From assembly GCA_019454045.1 (NCBI GenBank), contig SKCR01047728.1, positions 1 through 64,000 of the forward strand: 64,000 nt of DNA. The letters run 5' to 3'. The position numbers and the translations under genes were made by a program. The notes below the pieces were generated by a model. That model worked only from the letters and a program-made list of their open reading frames with translations. It was not told the origin of the DNA and ran no database searches. This document shows, piece after piece, positions 10,294 through 20,407 of this stretch. Source of the stretch: Zanthoxylum bungeanum. Its lineage: Eukaryota; Streptophyta; Magnoliopsida; Sapindales; Rutaceae. Position 1 is the stretch's first letter. Each line of letters starts with the position of its first letter.

Positions 10294-11420
10294 TGTCACG
10301 GTCTTAGTTTCAGACTAGGACGTGCAGTCGCTTTACAAAGGAGCTCATGTTTCGGGATATCGGTTTAAGGTCGTTAAGGGATATATGTACCCTTCATATA
10401 CCCTTGTACTGGTGAGTTTCCATCCGTGATGCCTTATTCGGAAGTTTGCCTGGAGATTTAGAAACGTGTTCGCTTGCCGCTAGGAGTTGGCCTAATTGTG
10501 CAGCGTTGTGAAGGAGCCTATATTTCGGAATGCCGGATTGAGCTTGCTCCAAGCCCTAAGTAACTCTTATGGGTAGATGTACTGGGAAGTTCTCACCCGT
10601 GGGGTCCCGTTCTGAAGTTTGGCGGGAGATTTTGAGATATGCTAGCTTGCCGCTAGTCGTTAGCCTAATTTGGTGCATTGTGAAGGAGCTAACGACCCGG
10701 GGTGTCGAATCGAGTGGGACCAAGTTCCAAAGTGAATCTTATGGTCACTTATACTGGGAAAATCTCAGCCCCAGAGTTGGATTTCGAGATTTGCCGGGAG
10801 ATTTTGGCAGTGTGCCCACTTTTGGGTCTTTTCCGCTAAAGTGGGGGTGTTGTGGAAACCCATCAAGACGAGCTCGTTTAGGGACGAGATTTTAACCCAA
10901 AGTCGCTTATATGGTGGCTTACTGAATGCCCGAAAGAGTTCCTGAAAACTCCTCTTAAGATAGATTTTAGAGGGGGGGTGTGACAACTCAAGCGCTAGGT
11001 GCGTATACTGGTGAGACATGTGCAATGTCTTTAAAACCTCTTTAAGGGGGGAAGCCTAGGTGAACCTTGGGAAGGGCCAAGGGGGCTTCGATGGTCTTGG
11101 GGCTTTAGCCGTGAACCCTCTCGCCCTTAGACAACGTTGGGACAATGATGTATTGTCGAGATTGAGTTGGCGGGAAAATGCCATATTTTATATCCGGTTG
11201 TGCTATTCGAGTGCCGGGTCCCGGTGTTGAACGGGCCCGCAAGTGTAAGCGTTGAGATAGCTTGTGAGCTTTTGTAATTCATTAAATTACGGGTCTGTTC
11301 CCTCCCCAACAATGGGAAATTAGGGACAGAGGTTTTGAGAAGGCTGACTTACACGGGACGTGACCGTGGTAAGTGCCGCACGAGCCCTTTTTCCGTTAAG
11401 GAAAAAGTTGGCCCGTGACA
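10294..11420 (+). repeat. 3' LTR of the deleted element, 1127 bp
   Basis: Starts TGTCACGGTCTTAG after the purine tract and ends CCGTGACA. Its first half is built of about three diverged units of roughly 180-200 bp. The shared landmarks are a TACTGG-GAG block and the GGGAGATTTnG...GCTTGCCGCTAG block near 10470, 10650 and 10800. Confidence 0.85.
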
Positions 11421-12075
11421 ATGAGCATGAACAAAAAGAAGGCGTTATGTGTCATCCATCTGACTAGGAGGCATGAAAGCATCTTAGCCGCACTCATCAT
11501 TCATTTGCCAATCGGAACAATAATATTCTTCATAGCCAATCATAATCACTTCATACAATTTTCCACTTTGGTTGTGTATGAAAAAGCAGTACATGTTCTT
11601 ATCATTAATTATTCCAAGGCCTCAGAATCTGAAACCGAATATAGATATTTACCTCAAGCCTTTGATAGCTGAACTACAACTATTGTGGGATATGGTGTAC
11701 AGACATATAATGTATCAAAAAAGTAAAACTTCAACTTGAGAGCTGCACTGATGTGGGCCATTTGTGATTTTCTCGCTTACTCGATATTGTCAGGCTGGAC
11801 TACATCTGGAAAATTATATTGTCCTTACTATATGAAGAACACAAATATTCTCGCTCCCAAGTAGTTGAATGACTTCATGGTTTGATAATCACCGTAAGTT
11901 TCTTCACCCTAATCATCAATTCAGACGCAACAGAACTCATTTCTGTAGGAACACTACAGAATACTCAGCACCACCACCAATTAGGAACAAGCGAAGAACT
12001 CTTGCAGCAGATTAATGAGCTAGGGTTGAGAAAGGTTACTGAACTTGATGCTGATGAGATTAATAACGGTTCATC

Positions 12076-12720
12076 ATATTATAATTTTTTTTTTCAATTT
12101 TTTTATGTTTGTACAGTGCCTTAATCACAAAAAATTTAATTTTTTATAAAAAAAAAATTAGAGTAATGTTCTTGTTGTGACCGATTTGATGTGTTGATGA
12201 AATCTTATTGTTATATTATTGTGGCCGAATATTGCTCGAGTTTTTGTGGCATTTGGAGCAAGGGACTTTGGAGAGGCACAAGTTATGCAATTGATATGTA
12301 AGGTTTATTTGAAGTGTTTGTTTTATGTAAATAAAAATTTTGGATTATCATAGTTACAGAGGAAACTCTGTCAAAATTTTGGTAGACTAAAGAGGTATTT
12401 GAGACAATAGGTCAAAATGAGTAACTATAGTTGAAAATGTATATGTGCAGTTTAATGTAATCTACGAAATGATTACTTCAAAATCATCTCAATCTCATTT
12501 TTCCTCAGTTGCAAGTTCTGAGGCTCCCAATAAAAAATGGGAGAAGAAATACCATATATGTCATATGAAATCGGTAATATAGAAAAATTAAACTTAATGT
12601 TAAGATATAAAAAGTCGAACGATATTGTTGATGAACTATTGTAATCACATTAATATTACTAGATAATTAGTTTGATTAAATTAATTTATCTATTCTTGTT
12701 CTGACTATATTCTTACAGAT
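12076..12720. other. Non-coding part of the CACTA element
   Basis: AT-rich sequence between the tnp2 remnant and the second transposon gene. It ends with TTCTTACAG directly before 12721, a plausible splice acceptor for the downstream gene. I see no other feature. Confidence 0.4.
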
Positions 12721-14241
<1,521 letters not shown>

Positions 14242-14360
14242 GTCACAATAGCCGCGGCAACAGTAGGAGCAGATGCGGCAACGGTAGGAGCAGATACAGT
14301 GGCAAATATATGAGCTGGTTCGACTAGCTCATGCAGTTGCCTCCTAATGGTCCTCCTCCT

Positions 14361-14393
<33 letters not shown>

Positions 14394-14579
14394 TATAGTG
14401 TGTAATACATTTTGTTTAATGTAATACAATACATTAATGTAACATTAATATTTATGTTTATTATTATATAATATTATTATTAATTTGTTTTTTATTATTT
14501 ATTTATAATATTAAATTTTATTTGAATAAATAAATATAATTTAATCGAAAAAATCAAATAAAAATATAATATATATAAT
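14242..14579. other. CACTA 3' region with low-complexity CTC/TCC run
   Basis: This holds the 3' end of the transposon gene, including a short (TCC/TCT)n run near 14353-14395 that produces an artefactual Arg/Lys-rich ORF on the other strand, then AT-rich sequence. Confidence 0.5.
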
Positions 14580-14883
14580 TACTGACCGACTATTCGGTGG
14601 GTAATTATTATAATTGTGTAAACTTTATCGACGACACTATACGGTCGGTAAATTGAATTATCAATCAAAATAATGATCGGCAAATGATTTTTTTTTACCG
14701 ACCGTATAGTTTTACAGTCGGTAATATTTTGAGTTATTATCAATCGAAATTCATTTATTTAACGATCGATTATTTCCTACACTCCGTCGGTAATCCGTCG
14801 GTAATTTTTACCGACAACAAATTTATTAAGTAGGTAATCGGTCGGTAAATCACCAACGAAAATATAACTATTTTCTTATAGTG
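14580..14883 (+). repeat. Right terminus and subterminal repeats of the CACTA element
   Basis: At least ten copies in either orientation of a (G/C)GGTCGGTAA / TTACCGAC core (for example near 14583, 14645, 14698, 14716, 14788, 14798, 14808, 14835 and 14840) precede the end AACTATTTTCTTATAGTG. CACTA families carry such transposase-binding subterminal repeats next to a CACTA terminus. The 3-base target duplication would be GTC. Confidence 0.8.
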
Positions 14884-16407
14884 GTCCATGAGCGACACAT
14901 CTGGATGAAAATAATATGATTTTTTTGGAAGTACAATATTATTATTTAAATAAATTTGAATAAAGAATTGTGACTCAATGATGATCTTTAAGGATTGTTT
15001 GATTTTTGTTTGGAGCCTAAATTTTACTTTTTATCAGAATTTTTGAGAGTTTTGCTTCTTTATTTTTAGAATGTGCCTCTGGATAAAAAAGTAGAAATAC
15101 CTTCTTAATTTAAAATATTTAATAAGAAACTAATATTAGGTACTGTTTGGTATAATTTTTTAAATAAAACTTCTGCAAATAAAGATTTTATTAGTAGAAC
15201 TTTTAGAATTAGAATTTTTGACCAAAACAATTTATGTGTTTGGTTTTTATAAGAGCTTTTATTAAAAAATATAGATTATTTTAATGGACAAGTTTTTTAA
15301 AGTTGTGTTATAAAATAATTGAATTAATATTGTGAAACAAATAAGACTATTATCGATAATTTAACTCTTTAAAAAAAAAAAAAAAATTTACCTCTACTCC
15401 CAAAAGCTAAAATTTTGAACTGACAAAATAATTTTTTTAATTCTCAAAAGTTCTACTTTAAATATAATCAACACTATCAAAAATTTGAATAGAGTTTTTT
15501 TGGATTAAAAAAACGTTTTTACCTCTATTTTTACTTCACTTATATGGGCCGAGAAGAGGATTTGATTGCTAAAAAAAAAAAAAAAAAAAAATTTAAAACT
15601 AAAAAAATATCAGAATATAAGGCTTATACTTTGGCTATGACGTTGAAGCTAGCTTCTCATTGAAGACTAGTCTAAACCAACTACATGTTTGGTTCAAGGC
15701 GGGAATGAATTTAAGATGAGGCTAGCATTAGCTTATCATGAAGGGAGAATATGAAGAGGGTGAATGAGTTTAAAAATAAGAAATTGTATGTTTGATTGAA
15801 TGGGAGAATGAGCAAGGATTTTGGGTAAAGAAATTTGAAAAGTATATTAAATATCTTTTTAATATACTTAATTTGGAACATTAATTTGATTATGAATATT
15901 ACCCAATATTATTTGTCATTAGGTTGGTACTTTGACTTACATGGCTAAAAATCTCCCACAAGGCAAATAATTTTGAATATTATTACGCATTATTAATACA
16001 CAATATTATAATTAATTGATCCAATGGCTAAAATAAACATATCTGAAGGTTAAAACTTAATTAAGTCAATAATTATTTGATAATTATGTAATTCTCCCCA
16101 AGATGGTAATAACAATACCACTTATATGAGGACAATTATTTATTACCATATGTGGAGAATAAGGAGTCGAAGCTCACGTTTGTGGATCTCTTTAAAATTC
16201 AACCAAATGAAAAAAATGAGCATATCCTAAACTCATTCCCTCAATCCACATTCTATTCTTCTCAACCAAAGGTAGCACAAAATCATTAACATCATGACAT
16301 GTAAAAACAATAAGTATTTTTGCCATTAACCACCTGAGTTGCCTAAAGAAAAGGGTGAATATGGTAAGACACACCGATTTCGAGTTCGATTTCGATTATA
16401 GATCAAC
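14884..16407. other. AT-rich spacer
   Basis: No coding block is recognised. The stretch 14990-15545 contains poly(A/T) runs and weakly inverted text (GTTTGATTTTTGTTTGG against AAGTGAAGTAAAAATAGAGG) that could be a decayed MITE, but I could not define ends. Confidence 0.4.
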
Positions 16408-16415
16408 TCGGTGAC

Positions 16416-16730
16416 TAGGGATGGCAACCCGGTCCGGATCCGGTTACCCGGATTGCTTTTTATTTTTTATTTTTTATTTTTTATTTTTAATTGTATTATT
16501 TTATATTTATATATTTATATTTTGTCAATTTTATTAGTTTTATTTCAATTCTTTTAATTTTTTATTATATTCTATTATTTATATATATATATGAATAATA
16601 TTATATATTTTTTTATTATAATCTAATTTATTATTTTTATTATTTATTTTTTTTCCGGACCCGGGATCACCCGGGTCCGGATTTTTGAATTCCGGACCCG
16701 GGCCGGATCCGGATCTTGTTGTCATCTCTA
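16416..16730. mobile_element. hAT-like MITE, 315 bp, TSD TCGGTGAC
   Basis: Termini TAGGGATGGCAAC (left) and GTTGTCATCTCTA (right) match at 11 of 13 positions as inverted repeats. A perfect 8-bp direct repeat, TCGGTGAC, flanks the element at 16408-16415 and 16731-16738, as hAT transposases produce. The ends are GC-rich (CCGGATCCGG, CCGGACCCGGG) around an AT-rich middle. It has no coding capacity and would depend on a transposase elsewhere. Confidence 0.85.
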
Positions 16731-16738
16731 TCGGTGAC

Positions 16739-17161
16739 TTAAGTGGGGGCAGTAAGGGTTCATTAAATGGGTACCACTGTGATTTTTTTTTTTTTTTTTT
16801 TGAGAACTACACCACTGTGGTTGACTTGTAGTAAAACAATTCTAAAACGATTTCCCTTGCCTCCGCAATCAGCGGAACCCTTGTGGATTTTTTGTCAAGA
16901 AAATTATACAATTGTTTTCTATCTTGGTGTGATGAAAAGAATGCTACCAATACATGGCTGTGATCATTTGTCAAGATTATATTGTAACGACTTCACTTGA
17001 TTAACAAAATACATCTCGACAAAAAATTTCTACACTTCAGTAAAACAAAAAGATTGATAAGCATATAAACATTATATATACATATTTTTTTATAATGGGG
17101 AAATAAACTATCTACACTTCAGTAAAATTATACAATTGTTTTATAATGGCTCCAACCTACG
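16739..17161. other. Spacer between two MITEs
   Basis: AT-rich, with a poly-T run near 16783-16800. Nothing else is recognised. Confidence 0.5.
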
Positions 17162-17169
17162 TCCACGAG

Positions 17170-17668
17170 TAGGGATGATAATTTCCGGATCCGGACCCGG
17201 GTCCCGCAACTTTTTTGAGGGACTCGGGTCCGGCAGTGGACCCAGAAAAACGCTTCCGGGTCCGGACCCGGGTCTACCCGGGATGGACCCGGGTATACCC
17301 GGAACCGGACCCGGGTACCGCAACTCCACTGTTTTTTTTTTCTTTTTTTTTTCAACTCTATTATGTATTAACAAATAACAATATCACAATAAGTTTGAAT
17401 ACATTAGAAATTTGATAAGGGTTGGGTACATGGTACTTGGGTTATGTTGTTTTGGTTTTTGTTTTTTTGGTTTTTGTTTTTGTTTTTTTTTAATGTACCG
17501 GGTCCCGGGTACCCGGGTCCGGAATCAACCGGACCCGGCACATTGCGGGTCTACGAAATTCAAAACCGGATCCGCAAATTATTTTTTTACGGATCCGGGT
17601 CTACCCGGACCCGGGTCGTCCGGGTCCATGCGGACCCGGGCGGGGTCCGGGTCTATTTGCCATGCCTA
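17170..17668. mobile_element. hAT-like MITE, 499 bp, TSD TCCACGAG/TCCACGGG
   Basis: It has the same family ends as the MITE at 16416-16730: TAGGGATGATAAT on the left and TTTGCCATGCCTA on the right. The flanking 8-mers, TCCACGAG (17162-17169) and TCCACGGG (17669-17676), match at 7 of 8 bases. Both halves carry many CCGGACCCGGGT-type units (about 17185-17325 and 17508-17655), separated by T-rich tracts. The several overlapping Gly/Pro/Arg-rich ORFs here are produced by this repeat and are not genes. Confidence 0.85.
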
Positions 17669-17676
17669 TCCACGGG

Positions 17677-18414
17677 AGAAAATAAATTTATTTTATTACT
17701 GCTTGGGGTAAAGACCGACCCGAGTTATAATTGGGAAATGAACTATCTCAGTGATAATACACCACGGGTCTTACACTAGTCCACTATAAGACACTCACTT
17801 GATCAGGTAACCGACTAACTTTCTCTCTCTATCACTAATTTTTAAGCTCTTACCTCTTTACAAGTTGTGATATGCGAAATTTGCCAACGCTTGTATCTGA
17901 ATCTTCAACTTTGTATATAAACTTTCAAATTCACTATTCCAATGCCAATGGCATCAGTCCATGTCACATTGTCATCATTGTCATCGCAACTCTCCTCAAC
18001 TACCTTTAAATGCGCCAATCAGAATAGTTCATTTCACTGTCATTGCACTGGCCTATGGCAGTCTTCGGAGGCTCTGCTCTGCCACCTCTATGCCACTGCA
18101 CCGGCCCATGGTAGCTGGCAGGGTTATTTCCAATGAGAACCGTTATTTTTCCCACAGTCGTCAGTAACCTTCTAGAAACCTATCTTCTCAACTATAACCT
18201 ATGTCACATAACTCCAACACTAGTCGGCTTGAGATCTCGTCTTCGTTCCTCGGGTCAGCATACTGAGGTAGATGATACTAAAACCTTCCTTCAACAATCT
18301 CAATCAGGTCGGGTTCCATTGTGAAACAAGCAGTGTGTATGTAGTGTGACTTTGCTGTGAAGTAAGCTATGAACCAGTGAATGCACTTATGTGGGTGCAC
18401 TTAAGTGAGCTTCC
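17677..18414 (-). other. Probable Copia-1 3' LTR, left boundary not found
   Basis: The Copia-1 reading frame ends at about 18415 and is followed on the minus strand by GAGGGGATGTTAAGG. This looks like a short purine tract and an LTR start, TGTTAAGGAAGC at 18420. I could not find a matching LTR end or partner, so the extent is unknown. No gene is recognised between 17700 and 18400. Confidence 0.4.
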
Positions 18415-18842
18415 TTAACATCCCCTCAAATTCAAAGGTCGTGGAAGGACATTGAGCTTGCCTCGTAGATAATGGAACTGGATAAAGGAAATAGGCTTAG
18501 TAAGGGCATTTGCAATATGTTCTAAAGAGGGAATATATCTGATTTCAAATTCTTTATTCAACATTTTATCTCTAACAAAATGAATATCAACCTCAATGTG
18601 TCTAGCCTTATAATGTTGAACATGATTCTTGGTAAGTGATGTTGCTCCCTCATGATCACACCAAATTATAGGAATTGGAAAATTAATGAATTGAAGATTT
18701 GATATAAGATATTGAAGCCAAGCAATCTCAAAACTAGCAGCTGACAGTGACCTATATTCTCTTTTTGTGATGGACTTTGTCACGACATACTGCTTCTTGG
18801 AAGACCATGAAACCCCGAAGTATATACAATAAACACTAACTG
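18415..18842 (-). pseudogene. Copia-1 RNase H C-terminal part
   Basis: This is a Ty1/copia RNase H end. It contains SITKREYRSLSAASFEIAW (the usual TEAEY region in variant form), IIWCDHEGA (catalytic Asp block), ARHIEVDIHFVRDK and ANALTKP, then a short tail and stop. It is the 3' end of the oldest copia element in this nest. The reading frame is open for 122 codons but the gene is cut at 18842 by the solo-LTR insertion. The same segment resumes, with 98 bp duplicated, at 20300. Confidence 0.85.
18745..18842. repeat. 98-bp direct repeat, copy A
   Basis: CAGTGACCTATATTCTC...AACACTAACTG, identical to 20300-20397 except for one base (TGCTTC against TGTTTC). The two copies lie immediately on either side of the solo LTR. 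Confidence 0.95.
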
Positions 18843-20299
18843 TTGTGATATTTTTATATCGTACCGCAAATGTACGGTGTCAAGTTTTAGTATAAATCAG
18901 TGAAAGAGTGTCGAACCCACATGGATTGCGTTAACTCGCATTAAGTACTACAATTGATAATCCTAACTTTATTTAGACGATAATTAATCAAGATGTGAAT
19001 AAATAAATAAATATAAAAATAATAAAATAGGAGGAACTAATACGATAGAGATTCTGGATCTTGATTTCACCTAGCTGTTGCCTATGTATTTGTCATGTCA
19101 ATTAATCTTTGTTCAGTTATATTATTTATAAATCAAGAATCCTAAATTATTCACTCCCTCTCTCGAGTGCCGAGTGAAAATATTATCAACTATAGACTTC
19201 GATATCTCTATAAAAATCCAATAGTTAATAACTCATTACGATTTGTGATTCTATGTTAACGACTTCAAAGGATTACAGATTCTCTCGAACTCTATAAAAT
19301 CCTAAGTTATATTCTCTAGATCTATTCAAAATCCCCTCTCTCGAGTGATAGATTCTAAACATATATCATCTTCAATTGTGGCCAGCAATCAAGAAGCATT
19401 AAACTCAAAAGAATATAAATAATTAATAAAACTTCATTACAAAACTGATAAACAAAATACAAGGTTCAAGCATCAATTACAATCGTTCTCCAAAATTAAG
19501 GAGTAAATTCATGACAAAAGATAAAACAATAATAATAATCAAGCCACGAATTTAATGGAAATCATTAGAGTTTTAAGAAAGAAATAAGAAGATAAAACCC
19601 GAATTGAATCTCTTACTCTCCGGATGTCACCACCTTAATCTCCTCTTGTCGCTCTTCAATCATCTCCTTGGATCTCTAAAAATATGTGTTTCTGTGTTTT
19701 GTGCTCTGTATTAGCCTCCCCTTGAGTGTTGGATGTAATGTTATATTTATAGTTGAGGCTGTGAGTCTTTGAGTATTATTAGGGATCTTAAAAACCCTAA
19801 AATCACTTTCCTGGAATGCGTGTCCCACAGCGCGTGTCCTATTAAATTGAGTGGCGCCACGGCGCCAAATTGTCGGGAATATGTATGGGTGAAGGGCCGT
19901 TTGAGGCGCCTTGGCGCTTTTGTAATTAGTGGTTGTGGCGCCAAGGCGCCACAACCTTTAATATCAACAGGCGCCAAGGCGCCTGTTGTTCATTCAATCA
20001 ATTGGCGCCTTGGCGCCTGTTATGACAGATTTAGTTGGCGCCAAGGCGCCAATTGCTCGGCCTTTTGGCTGGGTTTAATATTTTTGAAGGTGCCATGGCG
20101 CCTGTTACTCCCATGCTTGTCCCGTGTTCCCGAAACTTCTCAAAACTTCTCAAAACACGTGCAATTATTCCCCGATTCATATATTAATGCTCCTACAAAT
20201 AAAAATAGAAAATAAACTATAAATGACATTAAATATATCGAATTATAACAAAATAATAAGCTGAGAATGCCATAATAAGTGGGTATAAACCACACTTAT
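18843..20299 (-). mobile_element. Solo LTR-like insertion in Copia-1, about 1.46 kb
   Basis: Allowing overlap with the flanking repeat, the ends read TGTTGTGATATTTT... (18841) and ...CACTTATCA (20301), that is TG...CA. On the minus strand it starts TGATAAGTGTGG...CCCACTTATTATG. It ends with CATGTGGGTTCGACACTC...ACACCGTACATTTGCGGTACGA, a pattern I associate with LTR ends of plant Athila/Tat gypsy elements (from memory). It shares this layout with the solo LTR at 38861-40660. No coding remnant was found. It interrupts the Copia-1 RNase H and is flanked by a 98-bp duplication instead of 5 bp. Confidence 0.65.
19853..20102. repeat. Cluster of seven GGCGCCNNGGCGCC units
   Basis: Units start at 19853, 19905 (last base changed), 19937, 19970, 20004, 20037 and 20089 (first half GGTGCC). 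Centres are AA, TT, AC or AT, so the units occur in both orientations. Spacing is 32-52 bp. They form a GC-rich island in otherwise AT-rich sequence inside the solo LTR. Confidence 0.9.
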
Positions 20300-20407
20300 C
20301 AGTGACCTATATTCTCTTTTTGTGATGGACTTTGTCACGACATACTGTTTCTTGGAAGACCATGAAACCCCGAAGTATATACAATAAACACTAACTGACC
20401 TTCTATC
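20300..20407 (-). pseudogene. Copia-1 RNase H N-terminal fragment with 98-bp repeat copy B
   Basis: The minus strand reads STDRRSVSVYCIYFGVSWSS, the start of a copia RNase H domain, running into the duplicated TKSITKREYRSL segment. It is cut at 20407 by the Copia-2 LTR. The RT that should precede it is missing from the window, which suggests it was lost together with the right end of Copia-2. Confidence 0.8.

Larger units (their letters stand above)
9943..11420 (+). mobile_element. Internally deleted LTR retrotransposon, TSD ATGAG
   Basis: The element starts TGTCACGG (9943) and ends CCGTGACA (11420), a perfect 8-bp inverted terminus. It is flanked on both sides by ATGAG (9938-9942 and 11421-11425). 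Inside are only the first about 185 bp of the 5' LTR, three 65-bp repeats that include a polypurine tract, and the full 3' LTR. All coding DNA is gone. The GAGGACGACGATGG...GTGGGGGAG context just before the 3' LTR recalls the end of Ty3/gypsy chromovirus polyproteins, so I suspect Del/Tekay type; this is inference. Confidence 0.85.
9923..12075 (+). pseudogene. CACTA transposase (tnp2 family) remnant, split by an LTR element
   Basis: tnp2-type transposases cut and paste CACTA elements. The left piece encodes MRWHDE just before the LTR insertion. The right piece (11421 onward) continues with HEQKEGVMCHPSD and EAWKH, then YNFPLW, CMKKQYMFLSLIIP and DIYLKPLIAELQLLWD. It goes on with the block RAALMWAICDFLAYSILSGW and TSGKLYCPYYM, then WFDNHRKFLHPNHQFRRNRT. 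All of these are hallmark segments of the plant tnp2 family in correct order. Stops and frameshifts occur between blocks (for example after PSD, near 11540 and near 11862). The LTR element interrupts the reading frame exactly; the flanks agree once one TSD copy is disregarded. It is not functional. Confidence 0.8.

Noticed and set aside
11952..11964. CACTACAGAATAC as the left CACTA terminus
   Set aside because: It lies inside the tnp2 coding remnant and has no subterminal repeats around it.
14990..15545. Possible MITE with long imperfect inverted repeats
   Set aside because: Similarity of the arms is only in A/T runs and no target duplication or sharp ends could be found.
17128..17779. Several overlapping Gly/Pro/Arg-rich ORFs on both strands
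   Set aside because: They are translations of the CCGGACCCGGGT repeats of the MITE in multiple frames; no start context, domain or codon signal.
18745..20397. Reading the 98-bp repeats as very short LTRs of a mini-retroelement
   Set aside because: Both copies are copia RNase H coding sequence continuous with the host element, and they lack TG...CA ends.
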